Assembly: GCA_032358165.1 (NCBI GenBank)
Contig: JAALGY010000051.1
Span: 372,001 to 436,000 of the forward strand
Length of the DNA stretch: 64,000 bases
Source: Diplosphaera chodatii
Taxonomy: Eukaryota > Chlorophyta > Trebouxiophyceae > Prasiolales > Stichococcaceae
Direction of reading: 5' to 3'
Shown in pieces: positions 34,416-46,600 of this stretch (within the stretch, counting starts at the first letter, position 1; each line of letters starts with the position of its first letter). The notes below the pieces were generated by a model. The model was not told the origin of the DNA and searched no databases. It worked only from the letters and a program-made list of their open reading frames with translations. The position numbers and the translations under genes are program-made.

Positions 34416-37400
34416 TCAGGTGCACAGCGTCTGGGTGGCGCACCCTCGGGCCTTCTGGCAGAAGACGCCGGCAGTGCCCAGGGTTGGGCGTGCGAGGCGG
34501 AAGCGCAGTTTGGGGCCGCCGACCACTATGGCTGTCTTGGGTCCGCCCAGGGGTCGCGTCAAGGTCAGGGTCACCTACGGTTACGCAAGCCGGCATCATG
34601 GCATGACCCACCCTGTATGGTACTGTTTCCCTTGCGTTAGCTTCCATGCAGATGGCAGGCGCATGATTGCCGTGAATGTTTGTGATACAGCAACACACTG
34701 TAGATTCTAACAAGTTTTCTACCCGATCGCGCATCACAAACCTGATACAACCCAGGCTGCAGGACACACCGGAAGTTGTCGTTGTTCAGGCCAGTAGGGC
34801 GTTCTGCCGGGATGAACGCGGCATTTGCATAGTTATACGGGACCTGCCAGCAGACATGCGCATCACCGTCAGAAGCTGCCTGAAGTCGAACCATTACACA
34901 AGCAACATTGGCAGATGGAATCTGCACTACATCATGGGGGATAATGGAGTGCTGTCCCCTGAAAGTCACCTGGAAGGTGACGCCGACATACGGGTAAGGT
35001 TCGTCTCGGAAACTGCACAGGCAGGTCAACCATTGGTTTCGGGCTTCAGGCAGAATGATGCGTTCACCGCCCTTGCTCACCCTCACATACAGACATCGCC
35101 AACTTGCATGCAGCCCTGCAAGCAGCCACATCTTGCAGTGGAGCATGGCCGGCACATGAGTCAAGCAGGCTGGCGCACGTCAGCTTGAGACCCGTGCTGA
35201 TCTGCGTCACGGTGGCGACCAGCCGTGTTGAGGCAATGCGAGGGGAGAACTGCAGCGTTGGGAACTTGGTGTACATGTCGAAGGTGGTGTTGACCCTGCG
35301 GTTGAGCAGCAAGGAGGCTTATCAGCATGCGCATCTCCTTGTGGAATACACACGAGCGGAGCATAAAATGCTGATGAAAGCCCTGCTTGAAATGTAAACC
35401 TTCTGCTGTGCCTCACCAGCTTCCTGTTGCGGGAATGGCGGCGTCAACCTGCTGCTGGTTGGTCACCGTGAAGTTGCTGTTGGTGGGCCCAGACGTGCCT
35501 GCGGCCGCATCAGAACACAAGGAGTTGTATAGCAGGCATTACCACTACTGCTCTCTGCAGCAAGCGCTGGCACGTACCATGGCTGGAAGCCCTGCGCCAG
35601 ATGCCATCCTGTGTACTTGGGAACATGTTGTGCCAGCTCCACTGTTGTGCAGTGCGGGGCATATGTGCACCGTTTACTTCATCAAACAGTTCGCCTGTTG
35701 CAACCAGCCATGGTCATACTACAACTGACAGCAGTTGATGGTACGAAATTCACCGATATCAACGGACAGGATGGGGTTGAACTTCTGGTAGTCGCCCTTG
35801 ACCGCAGTGTAGGGGACACGGAAGGTGCGGGTGCCCTTCAGCACGATGTAGCCGCCGAACAGGCTTTGGTCTGCACATGCACCAAACACGCGGGCGTTAC
35901 AGCAGGTCGGCTGTGAACGGCCGTGTGTGTCCAGCTGGTCGACACACGTGACTGCGTGAGGCTGCTTGATTGTCCTTGGTGATACGCCATGCATGTCTCG
36001 CCTTTGCAGCCCACGCATGTCAGTAACGAGGTGGTGACGTGCACCCAGCAACAGCTGCGTACTTCTGAGCTTAGCAGGCGGCGTGATGATGACCACGAAC
36101 GATGCTGTCGACTTGGCCTTCACGCTGATCGAGGCCGAGCTGAACCTCACGGCGGCGGGCGCGATGGTAAGCGTCTGCATCATTGCAATCACTTTTGAGG
36201 CCGCCATGCCTGTGATGACTGGGAGTACACGCACCTCAGCACTCACCGCAGTGTGCTGCAGTCTGCAACCAAGTGATGGGTTTCAGCAATGCTGGCGTCA
36301 CACCTCCTCGGGGTATGGCTGGGCCAGCGTGGCCTCATGGCCCAGCGTGAACCTGACGCCCTTGGAGTCCGTGTTTGTGATCGTGATCTTCTTGGCAACT
36401 GCCCTGGTGACAGATCCTGCAGCGCACCATGTGCGCAGTGTACGACAGCACACAGCAAATTTGTGGTGCTTGCCACATACTGCGTTCAAAGACAGCATGG
36501 GTGCTGGCATGGTGCAGTCATGCTGTGCTCACAGGGCAACCTTCGGCACTGCAGCTACCGTGCTCAGCAACTGTGCCAAGGCAAACTCCGTTGCTCAAGG
36601 CAGATGCGAACATCACTGCCTTGCACACGAGTGCTTCCAGCCCTCCAGCTCACCCAAGACCAGGTTTGTCGGGGAGACACGCTGCTTGGATGTGATCGCA
36701 GAGTAGATGTCGATGAGGCCGCCGCCCTGCTTGTTCACCTGAAACAGAGAGGGCAGGGATTCACATACATCAGGTGTCGATTATGCTGCGCAAGACTGCA
36801 ATGCTGTGCTGATGTCGTATGTCGACTGCTCCGCTTGTTGAAAGCACCTGGTCACGCATTGTTTCCCAACATCGAAAGACATATAGGTGCTCTGTACGCT
36901 TGCACACAACTGCATACTCACTGGAGCCAGCTGGTTGGTGAACGCTGGGTTGTTTGCTGGAAGGAGTGAGAGTGCTTCCTTCTGCGGCAGTGCAGTGTTC
37001 TGCAGGAACTGTGTGACCTCCGCAAGAGTGATGCCTGCAACATCACCAGAATTTGCATCAGCATCGCAGAGCTGAAGCGTGGCTGCATCGATACATGGGT
37101 CATCACAGATGTACACCATTCAGCAGTGGCCTCAAGATTCATCTGGACAAGGTGCCAAGATGGGTTGAAGCAACCCACGTGGATTCGCCTGCTTGAGCAA
37201 CGCCACGCAGCCTGCCACAAATGGTGTCGCCGCCGCCGAGCCAGCGAAGTAGCCATACCCACCGCCGCTGGATAGCAGCTGGGTGGTGATGACCTGCAAC
37301 ATGCTTAGCTCACAGTGAGCAACTGCCCACCGAGTATGGCCATGCAAGCTGGTGAGCCCTCAGAATCGACAGGACCTGAAAGGGCGAACCTACCTGCCGA

Positions 37401-40400
37401 TTCAATGTACAGCTCAGCAACAACCCATACAGCATGCCTGTTTATCAGAGCAAGCGAGAGAAGAACATGCACACCGTGCCGAAGGCACCGGGGGCTGCTA
37501 TGTCGGGCTTCAAGGCCAAGTTTGCAGCCGGCCCGGTCGCCACAAAGTCCGGCAGCCGCCCGGCGCTGCCTGGTGATGGCGCCCGCACCTGCATGCATGT
37601 AAGAGAGCAACATCCAGTTCAACACGCTACACCAGGACATAGAAAGCAGCAGAACGTGTCCCTGTCGGCGCATGCCACACAAGCTCGTCGGCGTCGATTA
37701 CATGTCACCACAGGGTGCAACTATACACCTGCTGGAGGTATTGCACATCACAGCAGCGACCAAATTGAAACACATACAGCAGCACACGCAGATGGCATTT
37801 GCCTCCTGAGCACCCTCACGCACCAAGCCGTTGTTGTTGAAGGTGATGGTCGTGGCCCCCAACAGCACCTTCTTGACCAGCGCCAGTCCAGTGGCCTGCC
37901 AATCAGAGCGCACACTGCTTCAGCAGGTGTGATGGCACTGCCACCACCGCAAGACCGCATGCATGTCCAGTTTTTCGCAGTTTGCTAGTGCTGTGTCGAT
38001 GTGTGTGGCTCAGCGCTAAAGTCTCCTGCCATGGGCTGTGCAGGGTGACTAACTGTCAGCCTGATGTGAGCACGTTGTGCACCTGGTCGGTGTTGATGAA
38101 TGGGAAGTCTGCAGTGTCGGGGTCAAGGGCGAAGGGGAGGTAGGGGCCCTTCTCGTTGTCGATGAAGATCAAGCCGAGGGCTCCTGCAGGTACACGCAGC
38201 ATCTGTGCTGCACCGTCTTTGGGTGAGAATGGAGCACAGGTACACACCCACCATACAAAGGCCAATTTTTTTGATCGGCTCACATGCGGCATGCAGCAGG
38301 CGGCCTGCAACATTTGGTCAGGCATGGCTCCATTGCTGGAGCAGCACCTGCTGCCTTGAGGTTGGCGGCTTTTGTCACAGCCTGTGAGGCAGTACCGCAG
38401 CTTCCCCTTCTGACGATGGCAACCTTGCCAGCGACTGCCGCAGAGACGTCCGCAGCCTATGGCAGTCATCCATGTAGTTAGGCAGGAGCTGGCAGGTATA
38501 CAGGTGCAGCTTGGCTTCAACAACAGTATCATGACGGTTTGAGCCAGCAGACCCACCGTGCAGGCATCAGCAGCAGGGATGGTTGCGGGATCAATATTGC
38601 CATTCTTCAGCGTCCACTTTGCACTGAGTGCAAGCGGCAGCGGTGAGTTGCGTGGCAAGCGCTTGACTTGCAGCGTGCTGAAGTCCGGCTCAGTCGCGGG
38701 TACGTAAGGGACCTGCGCCAGCAGCAGAGTGCAACTTGGATTTGAGGCAGCTATTGGCCTCTGGGTTGCACATCATTAGATGAAATCAAATCCGGCTGAA
38801 TGCGTCTCAGCAGGGTCTTATTAGGCAACCGCCCCCAAGCACCGACAGCAGAATGACAGCAGCCTTGCAGAGCGCAGCAAAGGGGAGCGTGCATGAACAT
38901 CCGTACCTTGACATTGCCAGGGTTGACAGCCGCAAACTCGACATAGGCCGAAGGGCCAGAGGCCGATGTGACCGACAGCATTGCAGCGTGTGGCTGGACC
39001 AACTGGAACCTGCAGATGGCAGTGGCTCAAAGTGTTAGCCCTTTACCCAAAGATGTGCCATGGAGTCAAGATAGCCCATCCACTCATGCTGTCCACCAAG
39101 TGCAGGGCACTCCTGCGGATGGTTTCTGTTCATTGAGGCAGCTCTCCACTGCCAATGTCTGATACTGCAGCATAGGACAACAGGTGCATGCGCACATGCC
39201 GCCTCCGTCGCCGACGCCGGCCACAGTGATGACTCCCAGCTTCTGCAGGTTTGCCGCCACGAATGCCAAATCCGCACCTGCATCCATGTGGCAGCTATTG
39301 ATCCTGAGTGTTGGTGATGCTGCTTTGCAGCAAATACTCTGCGGCCATGCTCGTCATCCCAATGCCATGCACTCTTTGCATGCACACCCGCGCCATGATC
39401 GGGGGATGGAAAGGCGCTGCCCAGTCCGAAGGTGATGATGTCAGCGCCGTCCTTGTATGCCTGCACAGAGGGACACCGCTAAGGTGGACTGCAACGGTGA
39501 TCTGGCCAGGCAGCTGTGTAGTCTTGGCCGACCTCGACCTTTGCAAGACTACTGTTTCCTGTTCTGTGCGCCCATCTGCAAGTGCTGCCCCCAGGCGCTG
39601 GCGGCCTGAACCTCACCCGCTCCATGGCAGCGATGAACAGCTGGGGCCCGCTGCCACTGATGCATGAGAAGATGCGGTACGCAAAGAGCGTGGCATCTGG
39701 GGCCTGCAGGGGCCATGAACCGCTGCATTTGCTTGAATGCTTGATAGCATCATCTCAGCGCAGGGACAACAACGGGTCGGCAGCAGAGGGTCGCACCATG
39801 CCAACAAGATTTCCCTTTGCCGCCAGTATGCCTGCCTCATTTGTGCTGAACCTGCAATGCCGAGCAGGCCATCACTACAGCAGAACCTTTGGTCGCTGAG
39901 GCGGTCTGCTCAGTCAAGAGGCAGGGTAGAAGCAGGTAGCCCACAACAATCTTGCAGGTGTAGTACGTACCCATTGCACGTGTCGCGTGGGTCAGCTTCG
40001 GGAAAGAACTTGAGGTCGAGTATTGCACTAGCGTTGGTATCAATGTCCGCTATGTACAGCAATAATGAACGTGTTAGCGGGCCATCAGCACACGGGAATT
40101 GCAGAAGGTTGCACTAAACGGCATTTTGGCATGAAGTGCAATGTATGCACGCGTATGGCTGCGTATGCGCGATAAGGCATGCACGGATCTTGATTGATCT
40201 CGGTTGACGTCAGCAGGCTGATTACTGACTGCCAACTCAGCTCCATGCAGCAAACTGACCGTTAACAACCGCGTACATGCGCAGCAACGGTTTCGACCAC
40301 CTTCTATGGGTACCAAAAGGCCTTGTGAGGGCTTGGGTTGCCATAAAAGCATTGCATAGAGCAAATGTACATTTGTGATCTCGTCAGATCAGACTGTCTG

Positions 40401-42199
40401 ACAGTGGCCGGCAGCAGTGTATACGTTGCGAGGTTGCCGTGCAGCCGTCTGCAAGCTTGCATACGCTGTGCACGTTTACGTGCGTATGCAGTGCGGTGCA
40501 ACCCTGCGACACGATACACAGGAGGCGCGCCTTGCGCACAGCTGGGCCTAACATCAAAAGTGATGCCACTGCTGCTCGCTCGAGGCACCGAACGAGGTGC
40601 TAGCTCGTGAGCATGTGGCGCGTGGCCAAAAGTGCACCTGGAATTAAGCCGTTATCGCCCACAAAGTCGTAGCCCTTGGCGACCTTGAAGCCGGGGCCAA
40701 AGCCGCCTCCTAAATCCTTGTGCATGTACTCAATGCCTGCAGTGCCAGAAACTTGTGCACGTTGCTAGGGACTCTCCGGCAGGCAGCCGATCAGAGGGCC
40801 ACCAGGTTGAGCGTCCAAGCACAAGCATGGCTGGACGAACTGGACGGCGCGAGCAAAGGCCGCTCACCAGTACCGATGCTAGCTATCTTGATACCCTTTC
40901 CTGTGAGCTTGAGCTTGCTGTTGACAAGGCTCGCACGTGTCACATCCCCTGCGATTGTCGAAAACGCAGTAAGTTGCGCAGATGCATCAGGCACATTGCC
41001 ATGTGAGCCGGACATGCCAGAGGCAGCAGCTGCTGCACATGCTGTACTGGCTGCTCACTCCATGTTCTGGTAGCAAAGCAGACAACATCTGTGCACGGCT
41101 GTCAGCCGCAGGTCACTGCGACCAGCCAACATGGTGCTGATATGCCCATGCTGCTGATGCCTCAATGTCCGGCTCTGATCACACACCAAGGCGGAGGGGA
41201 GATCTCGCGGGTGGAACGAGAGCTTGTGTGGCCAGGAGGCGGCGCGTCGCGCTGGCGATGGCCCCAGCAGCGGGTCCATTGGTGCCGGGCCGAGGGATCA
41301 GGCGCGCAGGGTTCACGCTGGCCACCTGCAAGCATACATGGACGGGTTGACTGCTGAGCTCTATGACAGGCGTGCGGCAGGCTGTTACGCACAGAAAAGT
41401 GGACAGAGTGAGGGGTGCAATGCAGTGGCAGGCTGGAGCAGTGTGCAGGTGGGGTGCAGCAAGGCCAGAGCAACCCAGCACATCTGCAGGCTTAAGCAAT
41501 GCCAGTGTAACAGGCAAGCTGCTGAAGGTGGACCCCTTGAGCAGGTGGCCAGTGCCTGGCAGGGTCATACAGGGGCTGGTATGCCACGGCAGGGCTCACC
41601 CCAGGCGTGGCTTGGATCGCCGCCAGCTGCGCAGCGCGCTCTGCGTCTGAGCCAGTGAGCGTCATCGAGAAGCCGTTGAACACCTGCAGATGTGCGTGAT
41701 CTTTGTGTCAACCATGTGGGCATACACATGAGCATGTCGTAACTGAACACCCAGGTGGTGCCTCCTTCCAGTGCTACATCACAGTGGCGTCCAACCAATC
41801 GACCTGGTGGCTGGCTGGAGAACGATGTGCAAATCAAGCAGCTCTCTCACTGGGCATTGGGTGAGCCAGCAGCCAGCAGTGTCTGCCTGAGCAACGACGA
41901 ACAGGCGTTACCTCTGTGAATGTGTGGTCCACCTTGGCCGCGACTCGGGCACCCTTGAGTGAGCTGAGCACGCCCGCCTGCTGCGTTGACACCGTCGCAG
42001 CTGCGAACCTCTGGTTGGCGGCACTTCCAGCCATTCTTGCGACAGCCACCGGCGTCTCGGTCAAGCGGACGATCACTTGGGTCGGCGCAGCTGCCGCCGC
42101 CGCGCCTTGTGGGCATGCCAGCGCCGCCAGCAGCAGCGCAGCCGCCAGCCGTGCCAGCTGTCCGGAGCGGCGGCTGCCGCTGCGGCGAGTGTGCGCCAT
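34416..42199 (-). CDS. Subtilisin-like protein, copy 3 (predicted pseudoprotease, all catalytic residues lost)
   Basis: Exon 1 (41912-42199) begins MAHTRRSGSRRSG and encodes a signal peptide (LARLAAALLLAALACPQGAA) and the I9 start TQVIVRLTETPVAV. The Asp motif reads GKGIKIASIGTG, with Gly for Asp (codon 40872-40874), at the same intron-split position as IDSG in copy 1. The His motif reads RDTCNGFSTNEAGIL, with Phe for His (39848-39850). The oxyanion loop reads VITVAGVGDGGG, with Gly for Asn (39210-39212). The Ser motif reads YFAGSAAATPFVAGC, with Ala for Ser (37234-37236). The rest is preserved: substrate-side DLGGGFGPGFKVAKGYDFVG (about 40660-40730), PA-like ALGLIFIDNEKGPYLPF (about 38120-38190), KPDIAAPG (about 37490), Fn3-like ITITNTDSKGVRFTLGHEAT (about 36330-36395) and the C-terminal LTRPLGGPKTAIVVGGPKL ending in a stop at 34416. 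The recognised exons are free of stops and shifts. The likely role is non-catalytic: binding, inhibition or competition. Confidence 0.8.
40111..40560 (-). repeat. Intronic element shared with subtilase copy 2 (copy B)
   Basis: Homologous to 30425-30890 and located in the equivalent intron, between the exon coding KGYDFVGDN and the exon leading into DPRDTCNG. Similarity of these intron sequences looks higher than that of the neighbouring exons, which differ at many residues. Boundaries are approximate. Confidence 0.65.
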
Positions 42200-43695
42200 G
42201 AATGCGGTGCGCTGCGGTGGCAGAAACAGGGACCAGTCAGCTTTGACGCTCTTTACATGCAATGATAATGCGCAACTGGTGACGATTGGACCTGCAATAC
42301 TGGCTCGGCATGCCTTGTGAGGTCTGCGCCCAGTAACGCGTCGCCATAGCAGCTGCAATCTGCCGGGTTTCGCTGACTTGCGCTTGTGCTATGTTCATGC
42401 CAATGTGAGATATGTCGCAAGCCTTTCAGTTGCGACAGGATAGGCTCTGGTTCCTCCAAACCTCTCGAGTACAGCGAGCCAGCATTGGCAGATGCACAAC
42501 CTCGCACATAGGGCCAACCAACCCAAGTCTCGATCTGCAGATCCTCTGGACCTTGACAGGCGGCAGGTGAAAGCCTCTGTCCCTGAAGACACCGTCAAAC
42601 TTCTACAAAAGTTGCAGTCTTCACGCGTCGGGGTCCGCGTCGAGTCCGAGTCAGCAGGGTCGTCACCTGATGCGCGGCGGGCCATGCGCGTGTGCGTGCT
42701 GTCACTGTTACCAGATTGGTGCAGCGAAACATATCTGCGCTCCAAGAGCATCGAGCTCAGGGAATGTACACCAACAAACCATCGCGGTGCGCCTGACGCG
42801 TGACGGCTAGCTCATCAAGTCGCCCAGGAGCTTGGGCACACATGGCCGCTCTGCACACTGCATGCCCTCAGCAAACTGCATGAGCACCTCCCAGCAGGAA
42901 GCGAGCCGACTGACCTGGCCGTGTCTGCACTATGCTGTGCTTCTTTTGACAGGGGCGCCTGCCATCCAGGCAGGCGAGATCGCCGACGCGGTACCGCACG
43001 CTTGTTTGGCAACCGCCGCCTGGTCACGGCGTCAAGCAGCTACGGTAGAGATGCAAAATGCACTCCTAGAGCTCCTGATCAGCGCGCTTGATAACAGGTG
43101 GTGAAAGGACAGCATGCACCTCCGCCGTCAAGGGGGTCAGGGTGTCCCTTCGGTTCGCGGCATGCACGGCGGCTCGTCCCTCTGCCAGTGGTGCAGGCGA
43201 TTCGAGATATTGAGGGCGGCCTCGACACCAATTTGCGATCGCGTGCACAGGCTGCTGTGCAAGAGATTGACTGTCACTCGGAAGAGATGCAGGTACCATG
43301 TGGGATGAGGCGATTCGCATGACATCATGCTGCAGCTGGCGTCGTGGCTGCCACATGGTGTGAGGACACTGTCCTATCTGGCGTGCTTCCCATGCTCCAA
43401 CAGGGCCTGTGTGCAAGCGCGATCAGACTGCGCTGTCAACGTGTGCTGTGCTGATCTAGTCAAAAGGTCAATCCAATAATGTGGCCATATGTCTGACGCC
43501 AGCATGCCGTCCCGCCCCTATGTTGCAGAGGCCGGATGCCTGCCGCGCGCACGACTGCTGTATGTGCAGCGATCTGATGTACCACCATCTGTTTTGTCGC
43601 CCTCCGGTTGCAGAACCCCACGCCTTTGCAGCGCGAGGCAGCATCCTCGACCCACTCTGCTTCGGCAACTGCTGTCTGCTCGGTTGCTGGCTGTG
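42200..43695. other. Intergenic region between subtilase copy 3 and exportin-7
   Basis: About 1.5 kb containing the copy 3 promoter and the exportin-7 3' UTR. A plus-strand frame at 42492-42803 has some charged, helix-like sequence but no splice partner or family similarity, so it is not called. Nothing else was recognised. Confidence 0.4.
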
Positions 43696-46600
43696 TCAGG
43701 CCTTTGACCGGAACTCTGTCCGCACCAGCGTCAGGTTCTGCAGCACGCACATAGCTTGCCTCAATCAGCAAACTACTGTCAGCGCTGAAGTGCTGAAAGG
43801 ACACATTACACACGGATTCTGTTGTGATACGAACACGACAAACAAGAGGAAATCTCTGCAGGCAGAGCCACAAACCAGGAAGCCACAACTGTGACGGCGC
43901 ACCTGCGTGAATTTGTCCCTGTTCTTGGGCTCCAGGTTCCGCTGCACGCCCTCCATGAGCTTCCCCAGGCAGGTCGTCAGGTGCGGTCTCCTGCACATCA
44001 CAAGCTCGAAGTGTCGCGAGCAGCTGCCATCAAGGGAGCCACTATGGTCAAGGTGAGCCGCAGGCAGCTCACCAGAGCAAAGCGTTGCCCATGCGCTTCG
44101 CTGTCTACCTGTCCACCAGTCCCACTGACCCCGCACCTGTCCGCGGGCTGCGCTGCGATGATCTGGCGCTGCAGCTCCAGGTAGATGTCCTCGTTGACCA
44201 GGATCAGGGCGAGCATGGGGCGCGACAGGCTCCACTGGTTGCCCACATCCTCGAACAGCACCAGCTCGAACAGGCTGGTCAGCACCGCCGGCAGCAGCTC
44301 CGGCCGCGCCCGCAGGTGCTGCTCCATCGCCTGCCGACGTGCCGAGGGGTGTGTCAGGTGCTCGGTTGCACGGTGCTCAGGGCCAGGGTGCATCGCAGCA
44401 GGAGCCTGCCGTCGTGGCCGTCAGCACCTGTCACCCGAGTGCTCGCCACAGCTGGGCGGCAGTGTGTGGGCTCACCTGCCGCTTGAGCCTTCCACTTCAT
44501 CTCAAAGCGATGACACATGCACAGGTGCCGGCTCAGCAAGCCATTGCCGAATGGCATTGGCAATGCCAGCGGCCTTCTGCGTCCTGACTGCGGTGTCTAG
44601 CTGGCGGCGGCGCACCTGCGCGGCGGGCGAGGGCTGGGCGCTGGGCTGCTCGGGGTGCGTGGCCTTGAAGTAGAAGCCGGCCAGGTTGTCCACCGCCGCC
44701 GCGCACTGGCTGCTCACGCCCGTGTCCAGGCTCTTCAGCCCCGCGTCCAGCGCCGACATCTGCAGCGGCGCCACGGCCAAGCTCAGTGAGGGCCTGACCT
44801 TCATACGAGTGGAGTTGGCGACTGTAGAGCCCACGGACCAACCCCTGCTGGGTTCTGCAGCATGGCAGATGACTCGACCCCATCGTGTAGCATGCAGCGA
44901 GCGCCTGTGACATCGGCACGGCCGTGCAGCTCCTCACCAGGAAGGCGAAGGTGGCGGTGTCGGTGGAGGCGAGCACCGGCGCGTGGTTGTGGCTGAGCAC
45001 CTCCAGCAGCTGGAAGAAGGCGCGGCCCACCTTGCGGAACGCCATGATGTCCGACAGCGGCACCGCCAGCGCCATCTTAAGCGCGATGGCCAAGGCATCC
45101 TGCAAGAATAGCCAGTCACGGTCCCAGTGGTGCCGGGATGTCATTGCCACACAGGCGCCATGTGGCGCAGTGGTTAGCAGGCAGCCTGGATATGTTCACA
45201 TAAATGCCCTCGGCTGCTTGGGTGCTGCCAGAGTCCTGGTCAGATAGTGATGTGCTGATCAAGTGGCGGCCCACCTTCAGAGCTGGGTCGCCGTACAGGT
45301 CGAACACGCCAAAGTTGACGTAGTTGCCAGACAGCGCGCGCGACAGGATGGTCAGGCACACCCAGATGCCCTTGTACTTGGCGGCGTACGGGTCGGAGCC
45401 AGAGGGCACGGTCAGCACCCTGTTCCCGTACGCCACCAGCACCTGGAAACGTAAAGTTATCCAGTTCGGGAACCCGCACGTTGAGCAGGTCATCTCAGCA
45501 TCTGTCAGGTGCAGTTGTGGCATGACGTGTCCGTTGAGCAGGTCATCTAAGCATATGTCAGGTGCAGTTGTGGCATGACGTGTCCCTGTGTGGGACTGTG
45601 TGCAAAGCACAGCAGTTGTGATCCAGCCACAGCGCGGTGTGGAGGTGCACCTTGGAGACCTGCCGGAAGAGCAGGATGCCGTTGGGGCTGGAGCTGTCGA
45701 ACGTCAGCCGCTGCGTTTTGTTCAGCACGAACTCTGCCATGAACTTGAGGATAGCCGTCGACACCTGCAACGCAGCATTGAGGTACTTCGGTGGTGTCAG
45801 AAGGCCTGTTCGGACCACTGTTATACCTATAGTTCCACTGCACCACAGCACTCGGATCATGTCAGAGCAATAGCAGTAGTTTTCAATTTGCTTGCCTCTG
45901 GAACATCGGCCCATGCCTCAAGAGCTGCCACAATGGTCGCAAAATGCGCTGGATGCAGCCAGTCGAACAGCAACCCTGCGCACAGTTGTATCGACCGGCT
46001 CACACATAGATGATGTAAGCAGAATGCTGGACTTATCAGACGTGAGCCTTCGAGCGGCATGTTACCGCCCAGAACGCTGTGTACGATGCCACAGTGTACA
46101 TGCGAGCTCCAGAGCAGCGCACCGTATGTGCGGCGGCTGTTTGTGGCTATGGCAATGCCGCGCATGTCACGGAACAGGCCTGTCACTGTGTCCTGCGGCA
46201 CTGATTGCCGCAGGGCTGCTGGGTTGGTACCGCCGTTGCTGGCCTGCCCCAATGACACCAGCACCTGGGCAAGAATGCAGAAGTGTAGGTTGCTCTGCGC
46301 AGTGGGCAAGCCTTGTTGATGCAAAGAGTATGAGAGCAGATCTTCCACCAGTGATGCCTTGTTCCCATGCAAGACTGCAAGCTTTGAAGCACCTGCTGCA
46401 GGGGGGCCACGAAGGAGTGGAACTTTGCGGGCGTGTCCTCCATGAACAGCAGCCGTGCCAGCGTGGAGTAGAACACAGGCCTGCAGCATGGGTGTACGCA
46501 GATCAGCACGATTCTGGCTACTGTATGCTGAACATGCAGTCTAATGAATATGCATACGCCAAGCACCTCTGAATGACTGAGCCACCCTTTTGCTGCTTTT

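Noticed and set aside
40304..40588. Conserved minus-strand peptide in the shared intron element (RRLHGN(I/L)ATY in both copies)
   Set aside because: The differences between the copies in this block are mostly amino-acid changing, so the similarity is at DNA level and not the mark of coding selection. No splice sites place it in the subtilase frame.
15921..42199. Repeated similar blocks read as a satellite or CRISPR-like array
   Set aside because: The repetition is of multi-exon subtilase genes about 8 kb apart, with diverged sequence. There are no short regular repeats with spacers.
42492..42803. 103-codon plus-strand frame with helix-like charged sequence
   Set aside because: No clear splice partners, no family similarity and an equally long frame on the other strand. 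Not enough to call a gene.
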